DNA of 32,091 nt, taken from Bryobacterales bacterium. Lineage in GTDB: Bacteria > Acidobacteriota > Terriglobia > Bryobacterales > Bryobacteraceae. Numbering within the stretch: the first letter of the stretch is position 1; every line of letters begins with the position of its first letter. Shown piece after piece: positions 14,349-22,310 of the stretch. Position numbers and translations under genes: made by a program. The stretch spans positions 1-32,091 of the forward strand of contig PLDF01000482.1 in NCBI GenBank assembly GCA_003135055.1. Reading direction: 5' to 3'. The notes beneath the pieces are model-generated. The model searched no databases. It saw only the letters and a list, made by a program, of their open reading frames with translations, and was not told the origin of the DNA.

Positions 14349-15977
14349 ATGCTGCAGGATAAAGACCTGGTCTCCATACAGGAGGCGCGCAGCAAGGTCG
14401 AGAAAGCCTACGCGGCCTGGCTGAAATACCGCGCCTTTTCCCAGGAGCGCGTCGACGCCGTGGTGGAGCGTATGGCCGCCGCGGCGCGCGCCAACGCGCG
14501 GCATCTGGCCGAGATGGCCGTCGAAGAGACCGGCTACGGCAACGCCAAAGACAAGTACATCAAGAACCTGCTGGCCTGCGATTGGCTCCCGCGCAAGATG
14601 CGCGGCATGAAAACCGTCGGCATCGTCAACGAGCGCACCGACGAAAAAGTGATCGAGATCGCCGTGCCCGTCGGCGTAGTCGCTGCCATCCTTCCCACCA
14701 CCAATCCCACCTCCACCGCCATCTACAAGACGCTGATCTCGCTCAAGGCCGGCAACGCCATCGTCATCAGCCCGCACCCGCGCGCGCACGGCTGCACCTG
14801 CTCCACCGCGGCGGTATTATATGAAGCCGCCATCGAAGCGGGCGCGCCCGAAGACATCGTGCAGTGCATTGAGAACGCCACCATGGAGGCCACCAACGCG
14901 CTGATGAAGCATCCGCGCACCAGCGTGATTCTCTCCACCGGCGGCGCGGGCATGGTCAAGGCAGCTTATTCCAGCGGCAAGCCCGCCTACGGCGTCGGCC
15001 CCGGCAACGTGCCCGCGCTGGTGGATACCTCGGCCGACCTGGAAGAGTCCGTCGCCAAGGTGGTCGCCGGCAAATCCTTCGATTACGGCACGGTGTGCTC
15101 CAGCGAACAGGCGATCGTCGCCGAAAGCAGCCTGCGCGATCGCATCCTCGCACTGCTCAAAACCAACCGCGCCTTCATCGCCAATGAATCGCAAAAAGAG
15201 GCGCTCGGCAAGCTGCTCATCACGCCGAATTTCACCGTGAACCCGCAGTGCGTCGGCCAGGCGCCCACTAAGATAGCGCGCATGGCGGGCTTCGAAGTGC
15301 CGCCCGATACTACCATCATCTGCGCCGAGGTGAGCGGCGTCGGCAAAGACTACCCGCTCTCCGCCGAAAAACTTTCGCCGGTGCTTTCGCTCTACTTCGT
15401 GGCCGATTTTCAAGCCGCCCTCGATACCTGCCACGCGCTTCTGAAGTTCGGCGGCGCGGGTCACACCGCAGTCATCCACGCCACCAACGACGCGCGCATT
15501 CGCGAATACGGTCTGCGCATGCCGGCCATGCGGGTGCTGGTGAACACGCCGGCGCCGCAAGGCTCCACCGGCATCACCACTAACGTATTCCCCGCCATGA
15601 CGCTCGGCTGCGGCGCAGCCGCCGGCAACGCCACGTCGGACAACATCGGCCCCCAGCATCTTTTCAATATCAAGCGCCTCGCTTACGCCGTGCGCAAGCC
15701 CGAAGAGACCTTCGAAATGCCGCTCGATATCAACGCCGCGCCCGCCTCGGCCGGAGCCGTCGCCCCAGCCGGACGCGCCGCGGTGGTTGCCGCCGTGGAA
15801 CGCTATCTCGCCGCGCGCGGCTTCGCAACGGCAGTTCCGCTCCAGGCAGCCGCAGCTCAGGCAGCGCCAGCCCAGGCAGCCCCCGCCGCCAATGTAGCCG
15901 CTGAAGTAGTGGACCGTTTCCTGGCTAAGAAAGAGAGTTCCAAAGGCGCCGCCGAATCCGCCGGCGGCTACGGTTGA
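14349..15977 (+). CDS. CoA-acylating aldehyde dehydrogenase, microcompartment type (EutE/PduP-like)
   Basis: A 542-residue enzyme that converts an aldehyde such as acetaldehyde or propionaldehyde to acyl-CoA using CoA and NAD+. The catalytic Cys250 is in YGTVCSSEQ; IPVGVVAAILPTTNPTST-type cofactor sequence is seen as VPVGVVAAILPTTNPTSTA (about residues 102-120), and the end of the catalytic domain is near IKRLAYAVRKPEE (about 440-455). After it comes a tail absent from simple aldehyde dehydrogenases: helix-like AVVAAVERYLAARG (about 478-491), an Ala/Pro/Gln linker, and a second similar helix VAAEVVDRFLAKKE (about 516-529). Amphipathic tail helices of this kind act as encapsulation peptides that bind cargo to the shell. 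It lies 9 bp after the shell gene. Confidence 0.95.
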   Translation: MLQDKDLVSIQEARSKVEKAYAAWLKYRAFSQERVDAVVERMAAAARANARHLAEMAVEETGYGNAKDKYIKNLLACDWLPRKMRGMKTVGIVNERTDEKVIEIAVPVGVVAAILPTTNPTSTAIYKTLISLKAGNAIVISPHPRAHGCTCSTAAVLYEAAIEAGAPEDIVQCIENATMEATNALMKHPRTSVILSTGGAGMVKAAYSSGKPAYGVGPGNVPALVDTSADLEESVAKVVAGKSFDYGTVCSSEQAIVAESSLRDRILALLKTNRAFIANESQKEALGKLLITPNFTVNPQCVGQAPTKIARMAGFEVPPDTTIICAEVSGVGKDYPLSAEKLSPVLSLYFVADFQAALDTCHALLKFGGAGHTAVIHATNDARIREYGLRMPAMRVLVNTPAPQGSTGITTNVFPAMTLGCGAAAGNATSDNIGPQHLFNIKRLAYAVRKPEETFEMPLDINAAPASAGAVAPAGRAAVVAAVERYLAARGFATAVPLQAAAAQAAPAQAAPAANVAAEVVDRFLAKKESSKGAAESAGGYG

Positions 15978-16043
15978 CTGACCACGCCTCGGCCGGCGAC
16001 CCCGGCTCCAGCTCCGCCGCCCTCGCCCGCGCCGCCCACACCC

Positions 16044-16184
16044 GTGGACTTCGTCTGCGAGGCCGATGTGCGCGCCGCCATTGCCGATAAGCGCAAAATA
16101 TTCATCGGCCCCTCGACCATCGTCACCCCATCCGCCCGCGATCTTGGCGCGCCCTCTGATATTCTGGTGTTGGTTCAGGGCTAA
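16044..16184 (+). CDS. Short EutQ-like microcompartment module, same frame as the dehydrogenase
   Basis: A frame of 46 codons from a GTG (16044): VDFVCEADVRAAIADKRKIF, then IGPSTIVTPSARDLG and DILVLVQG. The pattern D-V-R-x-A, a basic stretch, then T-I-V-T-P-x-A-R-[DE]-[LV] resembles, as I recall it, the N-terminal segment of EutQ (ANDIRAA...IITPEAREV). The frame is the same as that of the aldehyde dehydrogenase and is open from its TGA (15975-15977) on. The 22 codons between the TGA and the GTG encode a Pro/Ala/Thr-rich linker. It may be a separate small protein or a former C-terminal domain of the dehydrogenase cut off by a stop codon. Confidence 0.6.
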   Translation: MDFVCEADVRAAIADKRKIFIGPSTIVTPSARDLGAPSDILVLVQG

Positions 16185-16196
16185 GGCGCTATTAAC

Positions 16197-16691
16197 GTGG
16201 ATCTCAATCTCGATACGCTCAAGCGTGAAATTCTGGAATACCTCGAAGGCTCCGGCTTCACGATATTTCACAGCAGTCCAGGCGGCCTGGACGCCCAGCC
16301 GATCGTGCTTTGGGATTCGGAGCGCTACCCCGATTACCGCATGTTTCTCGACGTGGCGCGCCAGGCCGGCTGCAAGATGGTGTGCTTCGCCACGCGTGAG
16401 CTGCAGCCCGAGGAGATCGACGACCTGCTGCTGCAGCTCGACGAATGCATGCTCGATCGCGACGAAGCCCGCGACTACCAATCGCGCCTGCGCGAGCTGC
16501 GCTCCTATGAGGGCGTAACCTGCACGCTCGAGCTGGCGTTCGACTTCGCCTCGCGCCTCTACGTCTACGATGTGGCGCCCGATTGGTACGAGGAATTCCT
16601 CAACATCGAGGACGAAATCAGGGAGCAATCCGAGTCAGGCGACGAAGTTGACGACAGCGATACGCTCGGCGGCTACTACAACAAGAATTGA
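16197..16691 (+). CDS. Acidic hypothetical protein downstream of the microcompartment genes
   Basis: A 164-residue acidic protein that I do not recognise as a named family. It begins LDTLKREILEYLEGSGFTIFHSS, has a middle part with DSERYPDYRMFLDVARQAGCKMVCFATRELQPEEIDDLLLQLDECML, a hydrophobic LELAFDFASRLYVYDVAPDWYEEFLNI and a very acidic tail EIREQSESGDEVDDSDTLGG. No signal peptide or membrane segment is visible, so it is probably cytoplasmic. GTG start, 12 nt after the stop of the EutQ-like module, without a clear ribosome site. The close spacing suggests the same transcript as the BMC genes, but it may equally be an unrelated gene. Confidence 0.8.
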   Translation: MDLNLDTLKREILEYLEGSGFTIFHSSPGGLDAQPIVLWDSERYPDYRMFLDVARQAGCKMVCFATRELQPEEIDDLLLQLDECMLDRDEARDYQSRLRELRSYEGVTCTLELAFDFASRLYVYDVAPDWYEEFLNIEDEIREQSESGDEVDDSDTLGGYYNKN

Positions 16692-16705
16692 ATGCCCCTG
16701 CTTTG

Positions 16706-16746
16706 TGGGGCAGCCAATCCTGGCTGCAGCCGGCTTTCAGCCGGCT
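16706..16746. repeat. Twin hairpin with GTGG start
   Basis: Two perfect hairpins with no gap: GCAGCCA-ATCC-TGGCTGC (16710-16727) and AGCCGGCT-TTC-AGCCGGCT (16728-16746), the second arm itself being a palindrome. GTGG precedes them. The layout is the same as at 12101-12138, but the sequences differ. Confidence 0.65.
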
Positions 16747-16809
16747 CTCTTCGTCTCGCGATGCGCCGGTTTCCGGCGCCGGGGACGGCTACTGTAACAA
16801 GAATTAATA

Positions 16810-16925
16810 CGTGGCGCACGCACTCTTGCGTGCAGCGTTCACACTCATGTGAACGCAGTGTTCGCACAGGCAAAAGACGTGTCCCCATGAGTGGGGACAC
16901 TGCACGCAGGAGTGCGTGCGCCACG
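16810..16925. repeat. GTGG-box palindromic repeats, copies A and B, in inverted orientation
   Basis: Copy A (plus) and copy B (minus) form outer arms of 25 nt with one mismatch (16810-16834 and 16901-16925). Each copy has the box GTGGCGCACGCACTC, which forms a first hairpin GCACGCA-N4-TGCGTGC, and then a second hairpin with an 8-bp stem. In A the second stem is GCGTTCAC/GTGAACGC (16835-16856). In B, read on the minus strand, it is GTGTCCCC/GGGGACAC (16879-16900). The loop is ACTCAT in both. The stems differ at several positions but both pair perfectly. Confidence 0.75.
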
Positions 16926-16944
16926 GTGTGTAGCGGAGATGGAA

Positions 16945-19050
16945 ATGGAAACTAAGCGCCGCTGGCTTCTGCCCGCGCACCATCCGCGCCTGGCGGAGTC
17001 GCTCTCGGCCGCCCTGCGCATTGGCCTGCCGGCCGCGAAGACGTTGGTGAACCGAGGCTTGGCCGCTCCCGATGCCGCGCGCCGATTTCTCGCTCCCTCG
17101 CTCGAAGACCTCCACGACCCTATGACCATGCGCGACATGCCGCAAGCCGTCGAGCGCTTACTGCGCGCCATCCGCTCGCACGAAAAAATCCTGATATACG
17201 GCGATTACGACGTCGATGGTACAAGCTCCGTCGTCTTGCTCACTAAAGCTATCGAGCTCGCCGGCGGCGCGGCCGATTACCACGTGCCGCACCGGCTCAA
17301 GGATGGCTACGGCATGCGCGCCGAAGTGGTGGAAGCCGCCGCGGAACAGGGCGTGAAGCTGATCGTGAGCGTCGATACCGGCATCCGCGCCGCCGAAGTG
17401 GTGCGCCGCGCCAACCAGCTCGGCATTGACGTGATTGTCACCGATCATCACCTTCCCGAGATCGAGCTGCCGCCCGCCGTGGCTGTGCTCAATCCCAATC
17501 GCCCCGATTGCGCGTATCCGGAGAAAAACCTGTGCGGCGCCGGCGTAGCGTTCAAGCTGGCGCAGGCCCTGGTGGGGGCGCTGGCGGGCGCCCGTGGATG
17601 GCCCGCCGGTAAGGTCCGCCGTATCTGCGAATCGTTGTTGAAACTTGCGGCCATCGCCACCGTCGCCGACGTGGTTCCGCTTACCGGCGAGAATCGCGTC
17701 ATCGTCAAGCACGGCCTCGACGGCCTGCGCTCGGTAAGCAACCCGGGCCTGCGCGCGCTTCTCGACGTCGCCGGATTCGCACCCGGCACAGCTCCATCGT
17801 CACGGCAAGTGGGCTTCCAGATCGCCCCGCGCATCAACGCCGCTGGCCGCATGGATACCGCGCAGACGGTCATCGAACTGTTCCTCACCAAAGACCCGGC
17901 GCGCGCCCGCGAGATCGCCCAGCAGCTTCACGATCAAAACGCGGAGCGCCGAATGGTGGAAGACAAGATTCGCGAAATCTGCGAGAGCATGCAGGTGGAC
18001 GCCTCCGCCGCCGCGCTGGTATATTACGCCGAAGACTGGCACCGCGGCGTGCTCGGCATCGTCGCCAGCCGCTTGGTGGAACGGCTGCATCGCCCTGTAT
18101 TCGTGCTCGGCCGCAACCATGAGGATGGCATGGCGCAAGGCTCCGGCCGCAGCATTCCCGCGTTCCATCTGCTTGAAGCGTTGGAATCGATGGCCGACCT
18201 TTTCGTCAAATTCGGCGGCCACAAGCACGCCGCGGGCGTGACTTTAGATCCGGCGAACGTCGATCAGTTTCGCCAGCGCTTCAATGCCTATGGCCTGGCG
18301 CATTTGCAGCCCGAAGATTACGAGGCGCGGATAGAAGTCGATGGCGTGCTTGAGTTGAAGGAAATCGACGATGCCTCGGTCTACCAGGTGTTTACGCTCG
18401 CGCCCTTCGGCCACGGCAATCCACCGCCGCTCTTTGCCGCGCTCGATGTGGAGATCGCCGCGCCTCCGATTGTGATGAAAGAGAAACATCTGCGCCTCGC
18501 CGTCAAACAGAACGGCCGTCTCCTGAAGCTGAAGGCCTGGAATTTCGCGGACCGCGCCGCGGAAATCCCACAAGGCGCCCGCGTCGATATCGCGTTCGCC
18601 CTGGAAGAAGACGCCTACTCCGCCGCGCGCGGATACGCCAACTGGTGCGCGGTGTTGCGCGGCTTGCGGAGCGTCGGCGGGGAAGACATCACGAAAGCCT
18701 CTGTAGCCAATCATGGAATCGCAGCCGAGCCCACTTTTCCTGATCTTCCGAAGAGGAATCCGCCGGAACCGCTCAGGGAACTACGGACCTGTTTTAAGTG
18801 CGGAGACGTGCTTTATGCACGCCCGAAAGAATTCGGCTTGGTCAGTTATTTTTGTCCGAAGTGCGAAACCCATTCCCATGGACTCCTGTCCAGCCCCAGG
18901 TTTCCTGATCTCCCAAAGAAGAACCTGCCGGAACCGCGGAAGAAACTACGGACTTGTCGTAAATGCAAAGACGTGTTTGATCCAGGCCCGAATCATGTAG
19001 GCTTCATCGACGTTTGTCCAAAGTGCAGAACCATGGGCTGGGGCGGATAG
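16945..19050 (+). CDS. recJ: RecJ single-strand-specific exonuclease with two C-terminal zinc ribbons
   Basis: A 701-residue 5'-3' single-strand DNA exonuclease of recombination and repair. The DHH-domain motifs are D87YDVDG and D167HH, followed by the DHHA1 domain with GVLGIVASRLVERL, GSGRSIPAFHLLEAL and GGHKHAAG (about 424-431), then the OB-fold region to about residue 585. The last 104 residues are unusual: two tandem copies of a 55-residue unit, starting FPDLPKRNPPEP (598) and FPDLPKKNLPEP (653). Each holds two CxxC pairs (Cys616/619 with 637/640; Cys671/674 with 691/694), as in zinc ribbons. Known RecJ proteins end after the OB domain. ATG 16945 is favoured by GGAG 6 nt upstream; ATG 16939 is an alternative. 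Confidence 0.93.
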   Translation: METKRRWLLPAHHPRLAESLSAALRIGLPAAKTLVNRGLAAPDAARRFLAPSLEDLHDPMTMRDMPQAVERLLRAIRSHEKILIYGDYDVDGTSSVVLLTKAIELAGGAADYHVPHRLKDGYGMRAEVVEAAAEQGVKLIVSVDTGIRAAEVVRRANQLGIDVIVTDHHLPEIELPPAVAVLNPNRPDCAYPEKNLCGAGVAFKLAQALVGALAGARGWPAGKVRRICESLLKLAAIATVADVVPLTGENRVIVKHGLDGLRSVSNPGLRALLDVAGFAPGTAPSSRQVGFQIAPRINAAGRMDTAQTVIELFLTKDPARAREIAQQLHDQNAERRMVEDKIREICESMQVDASAAALVYYAEDWHRGVLGIVASRLVERLHRPVFVLGRNHEDGMAQGSGRSIPAFHLLEALESMADLFVKFGGHKHAAGVTLDPANVDQFRQRFNAYGLAHLQPEDYEARIEVDGVLELKEIDDASVYQVFTLAPFGHGNPPPLFAALDVEIAAPPIVMKEKHLRLAVKQNGRLLKLKAWNFADRAAEIPQGARVDIAFALEEDAYSAARGYANWCAVLRGLRSVGGEDITKASVANHGIAAEPTFPDLPKRNPPEPLRELRTCFKCGDVLYARPKEFGLVSYFCPKCETHSHGLLSSPRFPDLPKKNLPEPRKKLRTCRKCKDVFDPGPNHVGFIDVCPKCRTMGWGG

Positions 19051-19069
19051 GCTAAGAACCTCGAATTGA

Positions 19070-19402
19070 ACAGGGCCGACCGCCGACCATGTCGCCCAAC
19101 ACCTCGGAAGCACGCGCCAGGCTGTCGAGAAGCGCCGCCGCGCCGGCAAACTCATCGCGCTGACAATGGGGCGCCACGGCTATCGCTATCCTGTCTGGCA
19201 ACTGACGAAATCCGGAGTCCTGCCCGGCTTCGATAAGGTCCTCGCCGTCCTTGCGTCGCACGACGAATGGATGCAGACCGCATTTTTCGTCGGCGCCAAT
19301 CCGCGCCTGGGCGGCCGGACTCCCATCGAGATGCTGAAAACCGGCGACCTGAAAAGCGTTTTGGATGCGGCGGAAGCCTACGGCGAACACGGAGCCGCCT
19401 GA
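19070..19402 (+). pseudogene. Xre/ParS-type antitoxin of a RES-Xre pair, 5' end missing
   Basis: The open frame from 19070 encodes a helix-turn-helix (TADHVAQHLGSTRQAVEKRRRAGKL) and then the toxin-binding domain of MbcA/ParS/Xre antitoxins (YRYPVWQLTKSGVLPGF, then LASHDEWMQTAFFVGANPRLGGRTPIEML and VLDAAEAYGEHGAA). A TGA closes the frame at 19067-19069, and no ATG, GTG or TTG occurs before the ATG at 19166, after the helix-turn-helix. Only the 78-residue toxin-binding part could be made normally. The usual N-terminal residues are missing, so the gene is 5'-truncated, perhaps by events linked to the duplicated recJ tail just upstream. It is followed by the cognate RES toxin after 2 nt. Confidence 0.7.
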
Positions 19403-19404
19403 CC

Positions 19405-20060
19405 GTGAGCTTGGGTCCGATGCCGGCGCCGCCTGCCGCCCTGGCAAGCAGGAATGTCACTCTCACCGAGTTCGAAGAGTTCTCTTCCGCTCTCATCAGA
19501 TCAAGCGGAATCCTATCCATTACGGAACGTCTCGTATCCATCGGTTTGACTCGCCCGACGGATCGTACGGAGTTCTCTATGCCGGCCGCGACGCATACTG
19601 CGCGTTCATCGAAACCTTTGCGCGATCCGCCGGCGTCCGCATTGTCACCACTGCCGAACTGGAGGCGCGCGCGCTTTCCGAGTTGAAGGCAACCCGCCCG
19701 CTCAACTTGATCGATCTAACTCAATCCGGCGCTCTCGCGCGAATCGGCGCCGATTCCCGCCTATTCGCCGGCGACCATAGCATCGCTCAGTTGTGGTCGA
19801 ATGCCCTTCACGAACATCCGGCCGAAGCGGATGGTCTCATTTACCGGAGCCGCCTCGACCCGGTCAGACACGCCATCGTGTGGTATCAGGATCGCGCGCC
19901 GAAACTCGTCGAGCTCAGCCGGCAAAGTTGGTATGCTCCGGGACCACAGCGGCGTCTGCTCGTGGAGATAATCGAGCATTACAAGCTGGATCTGATCGAA
20001 AGCCACTCCGTGGCGCCGCGGAAGCCGCCGGCCAAGGCGCGTCAAGAGGAGATGTTTTGA
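19405..20060 (+). pseudogene. RES-domain toxin (NAD+ phosphorylase family), frameshifted
   Basis: Toxins of the RES-Xre family destroy NAD+. The expected start is a GTG at 19405 or ATG at 19420, just after the antitoxin stop, and the first residues PPAALASRNVTLTEFEE fit. The next conserved part, LFRSHQIKRNPIHYGTSRIHRFDSPDGSYGVLYAGRDAYCAFIETF, is in another frame that becomes meaningful at about 19484. A single lost base near 19483 explains the switch. The remainder, with LWSNALHEHPAEADGLIYRSRLDPVRHAIVWY, is intact to 20060. An alternative start at 19365 in the second frame would give a protein with an unrelated N-terminus. Most likely the toxin is inactive, consistent with its damaged antitoxin. 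Confidence 0.7.
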
Positions 20061-20124
20061 TTGGTTCCGATTTCGCTTGGACAGCTACGCTTCCGCCGAA
20101 CCTTTGTGGTGAAGTAAGATCAGC

Positions 20125-21567
20125 ATGACTTTCCGCCGCCGCTCCACCAAAATTGTAGCCACCCTCGGCCCGGCGAGCGATTCGCACGATGCCGTGAGCC
20201 TCCTGCTCCAGGCAGGCGTCGATGTCTTCCGCCTCAATGCCTCGCATGGCACAAGCGAACAGCGCAGCGCCCTGATCTCCGTCATTCGCGGCACTGCCGC
20301 TGAATTGAAAATGCGGCCCGGCATTCTGCTCGATTTGCAAGGCCCCAAAATCCGTCTCGGAAAGTTCGCCGGCGGCCAGGCATTCCTGAAAGAAGGATCG
20401 CGCTTCTCCATTACCATCAACCCGGTGACCGGCACTGCCGACATGGCCTCCACCACCTACCAGCACCTGGCTCTCGACGTCCACCCCGGCGACCGGATTC
20501 TGTTGGCCGATGGCAGTCTGGAGCTGTGCGTCCTCGAAACCGACGGCGTTTGCGTGGTCTCCGAGGTGGTCTGCGGCGGCCTCATCGGCGATCGCAAGGG
20601 AATCAATCTGCCCGGCGTAAAGCTGAGCACGCCCTCCCTGACCGAAAAAGATATCGCCGATCTGGAATTCGGTCTTGCGCATGAGGTCGATTTCCTGGCC
20701 TTCTCTTTCGTCCGGACCGGCGAGGATGTTCAGCAATTGCGAGACCTTCTCAAGTCGCGCGGCGCCAAGATCCCGATTATCGCGAAGATAGAGAAGCCCG
20801 AAGCCATGGATAACCTGGACGACATCCTCCGGCTTTCCGACGGCGTCATGGTGGCCAGAGGCGACCTGGGCGTCGAAACGACGCTCGAAAAGGTTCCCAC
20901 CATGCAGAAGTCGATCATCGAGAAAGCGCGCCTGCAAGGACGGTTCGTGATCACCGCCACGCAAATGCTGGAATCGATGATCGACCATCCCGTACCCACG
21001 CGCGCCGAGGTCAGCGACGTCGCCAACGCCATCTACGATGGAACCGACGCCGTAATGCTTTCGGCTGAAACCGCCAGTGGAAAATATCCGGTGGAGGCGG
21101 TGCGGCGGATGGCGTCCATCGCGCGGGAAGTGGAATCCGTGGTCGGCAAGAAGGGATTCCCGGCGCCGGTCTTAACCGGCGGCGATTCCAGTCATCCGGA
21201 GATCATCGCGAGCCTTGCCTATCATGCCGCTTTGTCGGCCGGCGTCGCCGCCATCGTGGTGTTCACGGCCAGCGGCTATAGTGCGCGGCTGATCGCGGTC
21301 TACCGGCCGCCCGTCCCGATTTACGCGTTCACCCCCAGCGAGACCGCCATGCGCGCGCTTTCCATCGTCTACGGAGTGCGTCCGGTTCTGTCGCCCGATG
21401 CCGAATCGGCCGACGAAATGTTGAACGTGGTGGATCATACCCTCCTGCCGCCCGGCTTGCTGAAACCGGGACAGAGCATCGTCGTGGTTGCGGGGCAGCC
21501 GGTAGGCCGGGTCGGCACAACCAACCTGATCAAGCTGTACTCCGTTGGAGCCTCCGGCCGCGCTTAG
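20125..21567 (+). CDS. pyk: Pyruvate kinase
   Basis: A 480-residue glycolytic enzyme that makes pyruvate and ATP from phosphoenolpyruvate and ADP. The signature IPIIAKIEKPEAMDNLDDIL contains the catalytic Lys221. KIVATLGPAS at the N-terminus, LLDLQGPKIRLG, FLAFSFVRTGEDV, DGVMVARGDLGVE and TATQMLESM are all present. The small B domain lies between about residues 70 and 165, and the C-terminal regulatory domain from about 340 carries AIVVFTASGYSARLIAVYRP. Length is normal for the family. It follows the damaged RES-Xre pair by 64 bp but is functionally unrelated to it. Likely an intact housekeeping gene. Confidence 0.97.
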   Translation: MTFRRRSTKIVATLGPASDSHDAVSLLLQAGVDVFRLNASHGTSEQRSALISVIRGTAAELKMRPGILLDLQGPKIRLGKFAGGQAFLKEGSRFSITINPVTGTADMASTTYQHLALDVHPGDRILLADGSLELCVLETDGVCVVSEVVCGGLIGDRKGINLPGVKLSTPSLTEKDIADLEFGLAHEVDFLAFSFVRTGEDVQQLRDLLKSRGAKIPIIAKIEKPEAMDNLDDILRLSDGVMVARGDLGVETTLEKVPTMQKSIIEKARLQGRFVITATQMLESMIDHPVPTRAEVSDVANAIYDGTDAVMLSAETASGKYPVEAVRRMASIAREVESVVGKKGFPAPVLTGGDSSHPEIIASLAYHAALSAGVAAIVVFTASGYSARLIAVYRPPVPIYAFTPSETAMRALSIVYGVRPVLSPDAESADEMLNVVDHTLLPPGLLKPGQSIVVVAGQPVGRVGTTNLIKLYSVGASGRA

Positions 21568-21716
21568 CGGGCCTGGATAGTCTACGCGGCTGGTCTACTC
21601 GATTTGCGCCGTCAAGCGCCGCCGGCCCATATGACGCGACTGTTTTCCACAACCCCCGATGCAAACAGCCCCGAGCCCGGTGATCCCAAGCGCCCAGTCG
21701 CGCCGCAGCGGCGTAG

Positions 21717-22310
21717 TTGAGGGTTCCGCCCTGGTTGATGCGTTGGAAATCCAACGCGATGGGAGCCGGATACCGGCGGCATCGGCATTGGCGCGGAGGA
21801 GCCTTTCTAATCACTGGCTCAGTTGCAATAAATCGTCGGGTAACGCTGTCTTTTCACGGGACATGCCCCACGCTACTACTCAGCGCTGCATCGAATCACG
21901 CACCCTTGCCGAAAGCTCACGACCCAGAGCCAAACGGGGACCCGGTGGATTCAGGAGTCTACACCGCTGGAGAGGGATACCCGCCGTTCTCCACCGCGGC
22001 CGGTGACGTGCTGCTGCTCTACTGCACCGAAGGGTATGGGGCGTATCAGAAGCAGGTACCCGGCATCGGCGTCGTGCTCCAGGCGGAGATCGACGCTATT
22101 TATTATAGCTGGATACCTTTTACCCAAGCGATTCCAAAGACGTTGATCGATGACAGTTTTGAGCCCGGTGATTCCATAAAAATGCGGCAGTTGGGAATAA
22201 GATCCCACAGCGTATTTAACGTCTCGAAGCAATCATTCGCTAGGACAGTCGCTAGCCGGGCGATTGCGTGGGATAAACTATTGGGGCCGCTGCTGAAATT
22301 CTCAAACTGA
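21717..22310 (+). CDS. Hypothetical protein with a PUA/EVE-like C-terminal half
   Basis: I do not recognise a named family. From about residue 75 the sequence looks like a real domain: DSGVYTAGEGYPPFSTAAGDVLLLYCTEGYGAYQKQVPGIGVVL, then YYSWIPFTQAIPKTLIDDSF and IRSHSVFNVSKQSFARTV. A GD-hydrophobic-Y strand, a GIGVV strand and a late arg/ser/phe element resemble the PUA-like fold of EVE and related domains, which bind modified bases or RNA. That is inference from pattern only. The first 70 residues (TTG start) are rich in Arg, Trp and Pro and probably not genuine; the true start may lie further down, or the 5' end may be damaged. The 149 bp before it hold nothing I can name. Confidence 0.5.
   Translation: MRVPPWLMRWKSNAMGAGYRRHRHWRGGAFLITGSVAINRRVTLSFHGTCPTLLLSAASNHAPLPKAHDPEPNGDPVDSGVYTAGEGYPPFSTAAGDVLLLYCTEGYGAYQKQVPGIGVVLQAEIDAIYYSWIPFTQAIPKTLIDDSFEPGDSIKMRQLGIRSHSVFNVSKQSFARTVASRAIAWDKLLGPLLKFSN

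Noticed and set aside
14349..15977. Complete ethanolamine or propanediol utilisation operon
   Set aside because: No lyase, cobalamin, alcohol dehydrogenase or further shell genes are present; only the shell and aldehyde dehydrogenase genes can be supported.
14817..16628. 603-codon open frame opposite the aldehyde dehydrogenase and the next gene
   Set aside because: It spans two well-supported plus-strand genes and shows only Gly/His/Arg-rich shadow composition with no recognisable domain.
16811..16925. Possible CRISPR array because of repeated short palindromes
   Set aside because: There are only two units, in opposite orientation, with no regular spacers and no cas genes.
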